Origin: Morchella semilibera
Lineage: Eukaryota; Ascomycota; Pezizomycetes; Pezizales; Morchellaceae
NCBI GenBank assembly: GCA_009192285.1
Contig: WBVU01000018.1
Coordinates: 1,085,019 to 1,149,018 of the forward strand
DNA length: 64,000 nt
Direction of reading: 5' to 3'
How positions within the stretch are numbered: position 1 is the stretch's first letter; each line of letters starts with the position of its first letter. Below the pieces are notes generated by a model. The model was not told where the DNA came from. It worked only from the letters and a program-made list of their open reading frames with translations, and ran no database searches. This document shows positions 11,774-23,876 of this stretch, one piece after another. A program made the translations under genes and the position numbers.

Positions 11774-12044
11774 TAGTGATGGGCACGAGACAAGATAAAA
11801 CGAGACTTGGACAGGAGCTCTTTTGTCTTGTATCTTTCATTCTGGCCCCGGAGGTCTCGAGACAGAGGCTTGGTCTTGATAAGTCTCGATTTGATGCTGG
11901 TGTTTCCAAACCCTAACCCTAGTTTAGGGGCGTGTAATATCAAATAATGTGCTGATCAGTCCTGTCTTGTCTCTTCTCATTGCCTCCAGGTCCCTTCTTG
12001 TTTTGCCCAAAGTCTCGAGATAACTTGTCCCATGCCCATCACTA
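11774..12044. mobile_element. hAT-like MITE, degenerate copy
   Basis: The left end reads TAGTGATGGGCACGAGACAAG and the right end is its imperfect inverse, ending in CATGCCCATCACTA. The interior contains TCTCGAGAC palindromes and a telomere-like AACCCTAACCCTA. The flanks ATCTCATA and ATTCCGTA match at 5 of 8 positions, compatible with a decayed 8-bp target duplication. It is the same family as the better preserved copy at 50522-50835. There is no transposase ORF. Confidence 0.7.
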
Positions 12045-12577
12045 ATTCCGTAGTCCTATATATGGTAGCGACTTCACTCCGTCTTTTTTTTTTTTTCATA
12101 CTGTAGTTTATTCAGACCTGCCAAGATAGCCTGTCTGTAATTATAAAAGAGTTGACAACCGCAACAGTCTGTCCGTGGGTAACTAAGTATGTACTACTAT
12201 GCTAAATGGTCCACTAATAATACCGTCAATAGTCCGGATCGAGGGATACATACATAATATGTACTATCTGATATATATAACGCCTGTGAACCAAAAACCG
12301 TTCGCAACACGGCCGAGCCCGGCAGCGAATATAATCCTTGCTATCTCTTCTTCTAATACAGGAGGGAATTTAGCAGTACCCCCTTTATAACAATAATCGC
12401 CTTGGCAAAGAAGCAGTAATGACATAATACAATAGTGGTCTAGAACTTGCCACAGTGATTACAGGGGGGGATATATTTTCCCCGGCTCGCAATAACAATC
12501 TTAGCGGAAGTGATGATCAATGGGTACGAGTGACAGGCTGTGAGTATACTTGGCCCGAATGCTTTTTGAATATAATA

Positions 12578-12912
12578 TATGGTACGGCGCGTCTTAAAGG
12601 CGACACGCTGGAACAATCTTGGCCACTCTGTTTGCTTATGGACCAATAAGATCCTTAGATTCCAGCCATGTTATAATAGGCTGGAAACTAAGTCTTGGTT
12701 GCAATCCTGTAATGTAGGGTAAAATACTGTTCCACCACGCTTTCTACATACGAATTTAGGTAAATGACATCGCTTATAACTCTTTAACTAGAAATGATAT
12801 TAAAAATCTATACTGTACCTATAATTCTACTTTATAAATGTTTAATATCTTGTTTTGTTGAAAGATTATAAGCGATGCAATTTATGTCGCCTTCAAGGTG
12901 CATAACACCATT
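12578..12912 (+). mobile_element. MITE family A (TATGGTGCGG termini), copy 1
   Basis: The element starts TATGGTACGGCGCGTCTTAA and ends in inverse orientation with CCTTCAAGGTGCATAACACCAT. The left half (GGAACAATCTTGGCCACTC) and right half (TATAAGCGATGCAATTTATG) match the copy at 40933-41286 in the same order. It is non-coding and no target duplication is evident, so it is an old insertion. Confidence 0.7.
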
Positions 12913-14286
12913 ACAACCTCTAATGTTTTTTGACCAAGATATTATTCTTTTAATGCACGTAGTATATCGCGTGCCAACTATACCCGCGCCGATTCGCGAG
13001 TGATAGTTTTATGATCAGAGCCTCAAGTAAAGTTTGCCAGCTCAGATTCTTCTTGTGGACGCTGCTTAGAATGAATAATATGTCAACTGGGCCCAAGTTG
13101 ACGTTAGAATGATAGCATGTGAATGGAAACGTGCTGTCTAACATACATCCTATATTATCAGGTCGATCAACTGAGAGAAGATTCTCCAAGCGATATTGAG
13201 AGATTGGTAGGCTTTTTTTTCACATCCCAAGCCAACAGCACAGTTAGCCTTGCGTAGGATCATACTAACGACCGTGCTCCCATCACAATTTGTCTGTATT
13301 CAAGTCTTGGTACGAAATGCAATCGCGCCTCGCTGCCTTGTGTTGCTGTTTCAATTGTCGGGACAGTTAAAACCTTCTTCCTCAACCAAATCACGTTTTC
13401 CCTCCTCTGTGCAAACTGATTTAGTCCAGAAGCGACCAATTGTGACCCCACCAGATAGTTGCCTATCGATATATCATTACTGTGAAGAAGCCGAACACGA
13501 GCGATCGTCCATCTGGTATCTCGCAGGATTGGGCGCTCAGGACACACCTGCGGGGAGGGAGGGGGAGGGTGGCTATGTAAGACGAGTGACAGTCCATGAC
13601 AAGCTCTAATTGCCGACGCCACCACCAACAATCTTTTCAGAGCGCCTCTCGCCTCGCACTTCCACGCCTTACTTACTCCGCATCGACAATTCCATAATCG
13701 CCAAGTATCTTCCCCCGCACTCCCAGAAGAGTGCAAACCAATTTTCATATTCAGCCGCACGCACGCACGGAACCACCAATTCAGCCTCGCCAATTATGTA
13801 ACTGCTCTACTCTACTTGAGCTGCTCCATACACGACTGGGGGTACTTCCGTCTGTGCTCCAATTGGGGGGGGGGGGTCCGTTCATGAGCGTCAAGCGGGG
13901 CGTTTTTTTGTTGCATGTTGTCACGGGGGTTGCCGGATGCTTATTTTTCTGTCGTGGCATGGCACCTTGGGGGGAAATTTTTTTTTTGGATATGTTGGTG
14001 GTGGAAAAAAGTGAAGAAAGGACTGAATCAATCAGAGTGGCAGTTCTTGTTTCAGGTGGTGAATGCCAAGACAGATACCAACGTCTCGCTAATCATTGAC
14101 ACCGAGCAATTGCAAATAACATTTTTTACGTCCATTTCAGCGATTCGTCGGACACTGATCGATCACGGCCCCAGATATTATCGCCCTTCATTAATATTTT
14201 ATTATTCAAAGCACGTATCCTAATCCCATTACACGTGAAAAGTACCCCAAATTAAGTCCTAACCTAATAATGAATGTCCCGACAAC

Positions 14287-15275
14287 CTAAAACATCATCC
14301 TCCAGGCCGCCGCCGCCATCACGAGTGCCGGCACAACAAGGCCGGGAACAGTAAGGGATCCAGCTCCATTCTGGTTCGTTGCAAGGCCAGTGGAAAGGCC
14401 AGTGGTTGAGCCACTCCCACTTCCGCTTCCAGAGGAACCAGTAGGGCTGGAAGAAGTACCATCTGAGCCACTGGTGCTGGTAGCTCTCGTGCTTCCAACA
14501 GTCCCGGAGGCGCTGCCACTTGCGCTGGTGTAGGAATCGCAAATGGTGTCCACCCCTGTGGTGGTTTCCCCCGCGCAAGCCAAGCAGCTGTTTAAAGGCG
14601 TTAGCAACCCGCTCACTCACTCGTGGAGCGGTACAGAGACTTACCCAGCGATATCGGCTTCGAATGATCTGGAGCTGCACATGCAATTCATATCGGCATC
14701 AGAGATAGTACCTGATAGATCCTCTAGCGTGACACCACAGCTGGAGAGTGTGCCCGCAAGAGACGTGCAGGCGCTGGAGGATGCGCAATCGGAGGAAGAT
14801 GACCCAGTAGCGCTTGTTGCTGCGGAGGTGCGCGAGGCAGTGGCAGACCTGGTCGAGGTGGCAGACCTGGTCGAGGAGGCAGAGGCAGAGCTAGAACCAC
14901 TGGTGTAGGTGGCACAGTAGCTCTCAAGCCCGGGGTCAGCTTCACCCATGCAGGCAAAGCAACTAGACGAGGTATATTAGCAGATGTAAGGCGGAAAATT
15001 GTCGGCAAAGGAAAGACCAAGGAGGCTGTGGAGCAGTACGTTGTGGTAGCAGAGGGGAAGTCTCTGTAGGTACAGAGACACCTCTCCTCCGTAGTGGTGA
15101 AGGCAGTGGCACTTAGATCCACGCTGCAGTACGTAAAGGCATCAACAACAGTTGTACAGGAACTGGTGGCTAGACACTGGTCTGACGAAGTCTGAGGCGA
15201 GGGGAATGCAAATGCAATTGCGGGCAGGACATGAACTGAGAGGGCCAAAAAGGCAGCAGGGAGTAGGACCATCAT
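14287..15275 (-). CDS. Secreted protein with two tandem 8-cysteine modules, probable GPI anchor
   Basis: Three exons on the minus strand, 15275-15040, 14962-14645 and 14587-14287, give 284 residues. A signal peptide (MMVLLPAAFLALSVHVLPA) is followed by two modules. Module 1 is C-x5-C-x9-C-x15-C-x1-C-x11-C-x2-C-x11-C; module 2 is identical except x17 in the third gap. Ser/Thr-rich linkers follow each module, and the hydrophobic tail (VPGLVVPALVMAAAA) fits a GPI signal. Both introns are phase 2 and lie directly before cysteine 6 of their module, so the module was duplicated together with its intron. A TATA-like CTATAAGAG lies about 150 bp upstream (15423-15431). Function unknown; an extracellular or cell-wall role is inferred. 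Confidence 0.85.
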
Positions 15276-18200
15276 GATGAGTGATTGATTATGTTGAAGA
15301 TTGAGGTTGGTTAACAAGCAGACAAACACCAAATGTTACTGTGTAGCTTCTTCGACAGAGTCTGTTGTGGTGAAAGAAAGAGGGGGGTGGGGGTGTGTGT
15401 GTGTGGAGTGGGAGATGGGATACTCTTATAGCACGGTTGAATAGGGTTGAATAAGTGTGTAACCAATACTCTCTATTTAGAGTAGAGTACATGTTGGCAC
15501 TCCATGTAGTCGACCCAATGAATTGAGAGAAGTCTCTCTTGTGACGGCATGTGCCGCTGCGGCTGGACCAGCCACAGTCACTCTAATTGTAGGTACTTAC
15601 ATGTGTAGTAGAGCAGAGTACATTACATACCAGTCTTAATTGTGTTGTATTGAATTATAGAAATAATATTATATACGGGGAGTCATAGAAGCCGTTAATT
15701 AAAATTAAGAACAATAATATTGCCTTCTCCCCTTTATGATTAGTCTAGAGTATGTACACAATAAGTACCCCCAGTGGGGGCCGGGGGAGGGGGGGGGGAG
15801 AGATCACTGCCTCCTCATGTAGAGTAGGGTAGACTGTATTGCCGATAGCCGTCAGAACAGAATGGTTGCCTATTGTAACACAAAACGTATTTACAGCGGG
15901 TTGGTTTGTGGTCTGTGTAACTGTGATACACGTTGCACACATAGGGTTGGGTACACACTAACGCAGGAAGAGGAAAATATAGGAGAGGGGAAGCGGGGAT
16001 ATATCGATAAACACATATATTATTATGACACCCGTTAAGGCACAGCAATCAGCCGATACATGTAACTACACTTACTTTGTACATACTTGACCAGGGACCT
16101 TATGTCTAAGCCATGACGAGAGTTATTAACTACATGTACAGGTATGTACCTTGGTAATTAATTCTACCAGTAACAGATAGATCATCAATATTAATAGGAA
16201 ATGCTTGTTTGTTTATCATGGATCACTCGCTCTCTCTTCGATCCTCTGCCGGGGGTATTGTGGCAGAGGGATGAAAAATAAGTACATGTAGGTACATGTA
16301 AGTACATGTAGCACCCTAGAGTAGAGATCAAATATGATTCTTCAGTGCCACAAAGTTATGCAGGCTCCTTTGCACAAGGCCGACTAGTCTGCCTCGCACT
16401 AATTTCCACACACGTTCAACCTTTGGGTTTCAAGATTTCTTCTTCCCCCCCCCTCTAACTCTTCTTTAACATATCGCACGATCATGACATAGCCACCCTC
16501 TTCCTACATGCATACTCTACTCTAGGATAATAGAATTTACGTTTAAGCAATGTCTCCCTGTCTGCACGGTGCACCTAATGCCAGTACTCCTAGAGAACAC
16601 CACATTTTCATTGCTCGGAACATTTCCCGATCGCTTCATGCCAGTGAGCACTCTATTTGTTCCATTTGTTCTACATGCATAAGGTAGGGGATATACCATG
16701 TGCAACACCACCAAAGCGAAATTGCAGTCACGTGTGGGCCAGGAAGGGTAAGGTTTTCCCCCTGCCTTTAAACCCGCACGCCTCCATCGGAATCAAGGTA
16801 AAATACCTCCTCAACGCCTCAGGCCCATAATTGGTCGGCTATTAATAAACTACTTCCTCACCAAAGATAGTTCCTATGTTAACAGTACATGTAGGCACTC
16901 AGAATTTGAGAGCACTCTACCTCCATAGGTCAAGTACATGTAGGTTAGAGTTAAAGGGATACATGTAGTCTTGGCAAATCTAAAATAAGCTCGCATGACA
17001 CACTATACCTATTCAGGATCTAGCAGGGTCCCCGGCTTTTTGGTAATCCACCAAACTGTACGTGTGATCTACCACAGGTACCTACATACATGTACCTATA
17101 AGGAAGCAACATCATGAGGTACCCCACAAGTCTTGCCCACTTGGATACATCAGGAACAAAGCTTGATTCTCTGACCATCTATCTCGGGCTAAAATATACA
17201 GAAACACCCTTGATGACACCACTGCAAGGTCTCAAAATCTGGACTTCTCACTTTGGAGATTGAACCAATACAAAAACGGGACATTGATACCTCTGGCTCA
17301 TTTCAGATACCTATCAGTAAGCCCACCGCTCACATTCAGTTACTCAAAGCAGTATTGATAACATGTCCCGTCTATCGTTCTTCAGCTAGAAATCTGTAGC
17401 GCCACACCCCAATCTAGAGTAGAGTACAAAGGATGCGTCTCGCAGCTTGTCTCAAATGACATATCTGCAGCGGTTGGCCAAGTACTTACCACCCGAATCA
17501 CCCTTTGAAAAAACATATCCCGCAGCCCGGGAGATTGGGCGAAAACAAATCTCTTTTCGCTCGCAGATATTGAAATATATTATACATCTAGGTGGATTTA
17601 CAAATGTGTAGGTCGCACTCTAGGTACAGCGGTAGGAATGATCTATGGAAAAAGCAGTTATATGGTGCACAGATTTTTCACCCTTGTTTTTCCATTGATC
17701 ATTCCCATCGCTGTAGGTATGGTAGCAGCAGCTCAGGGGAGCCAGAGATCGGCATTTTTGACCAACGGTGGTAGGGGAGTGGGGCTAAGCTCATGGTACA
17801 GACCGTACCTGCATGTGCCTAGACGGGCGGTGGGGTCATGTCGAATAGGAGTGCCGCATGGGGTCACGGCGGCTTGTGTGCTGGCCTGTTTGACTTTTTT
17901 CTTCACCCCCCCTTCTCCCTTTTAGGCGGCTAGAGCATAATTTGGTGGAAATCAAGAGACTTCGGTCAAGGACTACGGTTTTCCTACTGGGGTTGAGGCG
18001 CTTGTGGGAGCAATGCGGGGGAGGGGTAGGTTGAGGTTGCCGCACGAGGCACTGCATGAAAGGTGCGTCATGGGATATCACTCACCAGTTTTCTTCAGGG
18101 TGTTATTCAGCAATTGATTGATTGATGACAAGATATCGCCCCTTCCATCTCTAGGGCAGAGACAAGCGGTATTTAGCAAGTGCCGAGCTAGAATAGCTAG

Positions 18201-20833
18201 AGTCTTTTCTCGTAAGGTAACATGGTTTAGTGTAGGTACATACAGTAGCATAGTCCTGTACCCAAACTTTTTATGGGCTGATCTGAGATAGTCATGATTG
18301 ATCACTCACTTCTGGAATCTGGATGTTGCGAGGAGTTTTTGGCTCGGCATTAAAAAAATGTAAAATCTCGTGTACCTCTCTGATACTAAAGTGTCAAACT
18401 CATTCAGGGCTTGGCGCTTATTACATCAAATATTAAATGAGCTCGTTAGGCACCCACAGCCCGCCGAGTCTATAGGAGATCTCAATTTATCCTACCCCTT
18501 CCTCATGAGCAGACAACTGTATGTAATAAGCTCCTCCAATACCTCCGCAATCTCGAGGATGTTCCTGCTACTATCACCGTCCACCCCTACGCAGCTTCAA
18601 TGTATAACCTAATCCAACGCAGGCTGCGATACGATAATCTTATTCGGATGGTGAAGGGGGAGGACCGGGTACAAGGCCAAAGGCCTAAAAATTGTGTGGG
18701 GTTGTCTTGCGGCTCGGTTCCTTCTCTTTATCCCATTGGAATCATACTAAGACAATAAAGACTCACGAAGGGAATGAATACGCTCCCTCAGTTATGTTCC
18801 GGGCGTTGGCTTTGCTCCGGTTTGTCATCAAATCTCTATGCTAGCCGTGCAGGGGAGAGAAGATATAATACTTTCTACGGACGAGGAGGCCACCTATCTA
18901 TAACGGGCTAGAGCCTAAATTAAGTGGATAAAGTGTTTGACATTAGAGCACTTGTGGGCGGTCCGGGTGGTGGGGTGGATAGTGGTAGGTTGACTTGGGG
19001 GATTGAAGGATGCGAATATATGGTAACCGTTATTAGGGCTGCGGTGATGGCTTCGGAGCTAGGTACGGGCAAGAAATTTAGGGGTGTAAGGATTGTGGTG
19101 GGTTAGAATTCCGGATGCTCTTGAAGCTAAGTATGTGTAAGAGGGCGCACCAGCAGCTGACTGGTTGAATAATACATCAGGTATATGCTTGCACGCATCA
19201 GTGACAGTCATATAGTTAGGTTTGGGGTACTTTGGTGAGTAGGAAAAGGGCACTGGCATCATACTTTGCCAGATTTCTATCAAAGCTAATTTAAATACAT
19301 CATGGTGCAGGAATTGTGGAGGTTCTCAAGCGGAGATAGAGCTCCCTGATCGGAGACAGGGCTGGGTATCCTCAGAAAAAACTTAATTCGCATTTACGGG
19401 GCGGATTGTGGTTAATTGTTAGCTCCTTGTATTGGGGCAATGTGTGGTGGCCAATGTGAGCAAGATCGTACCAGCCATATATAGGCATGACAAAAATGCT
19501 TAAATCTGCTAAGGCTAAGTATTGTCAGAGGGGAGACTCATCACTTGTACTGTGATATTCTTCCAAGAGGCCTAGGCCTAATTAGAATTGCTACGTACTT
19601 GCTAAGTCTGAACAGGCGGATCATTGGGGCGCACATGACTGGTAATTCATGATCCGGGTGGTGGATTAGTCGATTGTGGGTTGAGGAACATGATTGATTG
19701 ATTGATACTTCTTCATACGTGGATTGAGGAACAAAAATATGAGCGGCACATTCATTAACCACACACACTTATCTTGCGGTTCTTTGAGCTCTACTAGACT
19801 ATTGCTGCTGCTACTGCTACCATCACCGATTGTATTCGTCTCCTATGACAATGCATATGCTTATCAAGCTGTGTCAGGGCGCTTGGGACTATGTACTACA
19901 GGTTTCTTCGGCGCTTGCTCCCTGCATGGGGACGGGATTGAAATTTTTTTTTTAAAACGCTACGTCTACTTTATAAGGTATATACATGTTAACGTACATA
20001 ATATTCAGATTTGTCTCCAGCGAGTGTGCGAGGGACTATGGCGCGTATGACCACTCCCTAAACCTGGGGGTTTGGGTTCGGTGATATCAGATACCTCCGT
20101 GGGATAGGGTTTTGGGTATGTTCCGAGGTGTCGAGTCTTTGTGTTGAATTTGGGGTGTGTGGGGCAAAAGAACCGAAGAGTGGGTAAGAAAGGCGTCAAG
20201 TTGAATACTTTCATACTGAAATATGCTCTTGAGAATTAACATGATAACTCAAATGCATATAGGTTCTCCGAAGATCAACGAAACAAAGGAGGGCAAACCC
20301 CGATTCCAACCTAACGTAGATTCTGATTTGATATCAGGATATGAACTGCTCAAAATAGGCTGTATTGATTCTATGACGATTATCCAAAGCGGATATCGTC
20401 TTTCCTTTTATAGTAATCGAAATAAAGAAAATTATCTGTATAAAGAAAATATCCGTATAAGGAAAATCAGATAAAGAGATAAAGAGATAGAGAGATAAAG
20501 AGATAGCTGATTCGTCAGGTTCTTTATATATGGAGATAATCCAGCAGATTCAACATGCAAATGTAAAAGAATCATACAACGAATGTGGGAATAAAATAAG
20601 AACTTCAAACCCTTAAAAAATGCCTAACGAAAATGGAAAAAAGAAAATCGATACCCGGGTTTCGTTGGAGGTTTCTCTAGAAGACCTTTTACTGGTATAT
20701 ATAAAATGAAACGAAAAGGATAAAAAAGTAGTAAAATATAGATAGAGAGGCGTCATCTGGACAACTTCTCCATCCGCGGCGGCCAGTGGTGCTTCCGGTA
20801 TCTGTTCCTCGGTGGGGGAAGTAGATAATCCTC
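15276..20833. other. Gene-poor stretch, no supported gene
   Basis: The only structure I see is repetitive. CTCTACTCTAGAG/AGAGTAGAGTAC motifs recur between 15480 and 17430. Dense TACATGTA palindromes occur at 16058-17090, three of them within 30 bp at about 16284-16308. Two diverged copies of a short repeat (GGCTAGAGC..TTGTGGG..GGTAGGTTGA) lie at about 17925-18045 and 18903-19000. AGATAAAGAGATA repeats lie at about 20465-20510. Open frames are short and of random composition. Confidence 0.4.
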
Positions 20834-21118
20834 TCAAAGTCTGGTGATTACTTGGATTCGTCCTTCTTTTTTCGGGGGCCATCTGGGCAGTATTTCTGAA
20901 TCCGATATTAGTAGGCTTGCGGTCGTTGGCCTCAAGGCTTTTTCAGTGCTATCTCTAACTTGGGCATCGGAAAGTATATTATCCGCTTTGAAGGAATTGT
21001 CGGCGCTATCTCCCACTTCGGCACTAGTAGATCCACCGTCATTGGCTTTGAGGGCGTTTAGATTACTATTACTGAGTTTGTCGTTGGGGGGCTTGCTGCT
21101 AGAACCCTTGTATCCCAT
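20834..21118 (-). CDS. Hypothetical short protein, doubtful
   Basis: The ATG at 21118 (reverse) opens a 94-codon frame starting MGYKGSSSKPPNDKLSNSN, with Ser/Asn/Lys-rich composition. A second open frame continues to about 20613 (APEKRRTNPSNHQTLRGL) and would need an intron or frameshift to join. I recognise no domain. It could be a remnant exon or a chance ORF. Confidence 0.2.
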   Translation of the reverse strand: MGYKGSSSKPPNDKLSNSNLNALKANDGGSTSAEVGDSADNSFKADNILSDAQVRDSTEKALRPTTASLLISDSEILPRWPPKKEGRIQVITRL

Positions 21119-21620
21119 TTCTTGCGTCCGTGTTGAGGTTTTTGCTCGTTAGTTTCAAGAAGCTGGTGGTCAGGGTCGTAGATATCAGAGCGACTGTGAC
21201 TAGAACAAGTACATTGAGTACAAGCTCTATGGTTATCAATAAGGGCTGAGATGGGTCTACTGTCTATCTCTTCCCTCCCCCAAGCATTCAGAGATAGAAA
21301 TGAGGATTAGTTCGGCCCAGTTTTCAAGCCGTGGACCAAGAAACAAAGTCTTCTGGGACTCCAAAGACTCGGATCGGCTGTTCTTAGTCGATCTTTTGAA
21401 ACGAGAAATCTAGTTTTCATATGCATATGAAAGAAGTGGAATATTATCCCGCCACCTCTGGCTCCCCATTCCGATCATGGAGGTACTTTTGGCCCCAATT
21501 CCCGCCAGTTTGGGCTTTCATTTCTCTGTGATGCAGTTCAGTTCACAGGTTTTGATTCGCTGCCAAGGATTCTTCCACAAATGGACGGCTCATAAACTGT
21601 AGCGACACAAATAAAACCAT

Positions 21621-21799
21621 CGTGGCGTGGCCTAGTGGTAATACACTTGGGTTACGCCATATGACCACTTAACCGGTTCAAACCCGGGTGGGAGCAGTGA
21701 TGAGAATGCCCAACATGGTAGCGACGCTCTTGAGGGATGACACTCATTCACATAAGTCTTTTGTTGCTGGCTTTTTTTTATTTTTTAATTATTTTTTTT
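21621..21799 (+). mobile_element. tRNA-headed SINE-like element
   Basis: An A-box-like TGGCCTAGTGG (21628-21638) and a B box GGTTCAAACC (21675-21684) stand 36 nt apart, as in RNA polymerase III internal promoters. The acceptor and D stems do not pair properly, so this is not a working tRNA gene. About 90 bp of unrelated body follows, then T-runs at 21772-21779 and 21792-21799 that could terminate pol III. This layout is typical of SINEs. Confidence 0.5.
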
Positions 21800-21932
21800 G
21801 CCCCTGGAGCGGTCCTTGGGTACTCTATATAGTTTGGCCGATCCGGGCACATGAGAAGGAAGGAAAGACACATTTCATAGGGTACATGTATCTTATCACC
21901 ATCCTGGAGCGAAGTGGTAAGGGGCAGGGTCT

Positions 21933-23876
21933 TTACTTCCGTAATGATTCCCGCCGTATTATCTCCAGGAGAAACTCTTTGATGGAGAAATGCACAAAGT
22001 GAACATTTCCTTCGCGGATCTCAACAAGGGAACAACATGGCTTCAGTACCAAAGCTTGGGTACTCAGATCATTGATTTCATCGGCCTGAGTAAGCTTCGG
22101 TGGCTGTTTTGAACCGCTTTTTACTGCATCTTTCACCCGGAGGGCAGCTAATGACTCCGAGACGGAAAGCGGTCGGTTCGCAAAAAGGATTATTTGTAGG
22201 ATACTAATTGCCCGCATGAAGACTCTTATCGTCCATCCTAAAAATTTGGAGTACACTCCAATTATATTCCTGGTCGACCAAGCCATCTGGTGCAGAGGTA
22301 AGTATATCCTGAATGTCTTCATACGGCATTCCTGACTCAAGCTACTCATCTACAAGTCGTAACCATAGGAACATCCTATCGTAACGATTTGCAAGTTTTT
22401 TCGAAACCTCTTCTGTTCGAGAAGCGTTCAAAGCTTTCGAGTTAGCAATGAAGCTGGAGAATAATTGAATATCCTGTCGAGCATCTGTTTTTGCGATGGG
22501 GTATTCGACTACTCGATGAGTTCTTGGTTCATCGGTACAGTCGTAAAGACCAAATCAGATAAAGTCCAGGTTCCGGCTCACGATCAAGATTTTCGCTTCG
22601 GTGGATTTTGTTGATTTAAGAAATTCCTTCATGCAGCCCTGAAGTGCTCCTTTACGGGAAGACCTCAATTCAGGGTCGTAGTCCATACACTCGTCGTATC
22701 CGTCTATGATCAAGTAGCATAGGTCTTGTTTGGCAAGAATCGCGCGGAAAATACCCCATAATGTCGTAGGTACTGCGTCTCCAGTCTCAGGCTTCATCCC
22801 CTTAGTGATCTGTAAAGAATGCTCTGATTGTGCCATCAACTAGTAAACGAATGACCGGAGGATAGATATAGTCTGATGCTTCTGTGAATTGGCGTAGGTA
22901 GACATGAGGAATGCTGTTGGGAATTGCGAGGAGCAGGTCTTGCGATACTTGGTTATGCTTGCCGAGAGATGTGTTTACCAATCCCGGGGGCCCAAATCAA
23001 TCGAGGAAACTCTGATTAGAACGAATCTAGGTGCATGTCCCTTCATGTGTCCCGCGTAATGCATCATCGAGTTCATAGTCGGTAGAAACGGTACCGACCT
23101 AGTCCAAAAGGTTTCTACGCTCTTCCTCTATAGACCCGGTCATGTTAATTACTATATGTGTATATATTGTGTATGTATACTAACTATCGATAATCGATAT
23201 GTTCTGTTGCCTTGTCATGAAACTTCTCTGTTTTTTCTCTATCCTTCCTTTGCTCGACTATGTATCCTAGAAACGTTTAATTCAAGCTTAGGCCTACTAA
23301 TATTGCCTAGAAAGATTTTGATTGATATTTACCCTTCAGGAGAGACTCAAGATATTTAAACTTGACCCAATCTCGTTCGTTTTGGTAGGATCGATATCGT
23401 TGGGAACCGGGGCATCTAGCTTCTGAATAGGTATCCTAACATCCGAAAGGCCATGGGTTTCTTCTTATCTTTTGTTGCCCGGGCGAGCTTTTTCCGAATA
23501 GACGGCCTGCCGTTTCCACTGGCCGGGGTTCTAGTATCACCAGGCTCCTGTACTTCATACTTTTGAAGAACCCCTCTGTATCTTTCCACGCGTTTCCAAG
23601 CCGCTTAAGAATATCGTAAATCAAAGGCTATTCATCCGAACCCTTCTCTAGGTAGCGATGACATTTCGAATCCCCGCTAATTCCTGCTCTGCTGCCCCAT
23701 CGAGTGAAGATGAGCGTTTAGGTTTCAAATACGCGCGGAGCTTTAAATTTGTCAAGCCGTCCTTAAAGTTCCGTACGCGTGCGTCGTCAATCCGCTCCAT
23801 TATCTGGAGGGAGACGCTATATAGCCCTACCGCTGCAGTAAAGGTGTTGAAGATCTCCATGGCTTCGCGCACGTGA
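21933..23876 (-). pseudogene. Decayed NACHT-type (NLR-like) NTPase gene
   Basis: Open fragments on the minus strand, in order, resemble a fungal STAND/NACHT protein. An N-terminal piece (MEIFNTFTAAVGLYSVSLQI) lies at about 23860-23648. A P-loop-like region near 23010 reads APGIGKH and then hits a stop. A Walker B region within 22836-22555 reads CYLIIDGYDEC followed by ILIVSRNLDFI. A post-NACHT helical part at 22349-21933 reads RPLSVSESLAALRV and VHFVHFSIKEFLL. The pieces are in different frames with stops between, and the usual P-loop threonine is histidine. Intact relatives act in heterokaryon incompatibility or self/non-self recognition. Ankyrin or other C-terminal repeats are not visible downstream. 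Confidence 0.65.

Larger units (their letters stand above)
10750..14286. other. Gene-free region between two convergent 8-cysteine genes, rich in transposon relics
   Basis: No supported gene was found. It holds a hAT-like MITE (11774-12044), a copy of the TATGGTGCGG MITE family (12578-12912), a tRNA-like B box (GGTTCGATCC, 11586-11595) and a G12 run at 13865-13876. The 177-codon minus-strand ORF at 13793-13260 has no recognisable domain and overlaps other open frames on the opposite strand. Confidence 0.4.

Noticed and set aside
13260-13793. 177-codon minus-strand open frame
   Set aside because: No domain, signal peptide or compositional pattern, and overlapping frames on the plus strand are open too; most likely chance.
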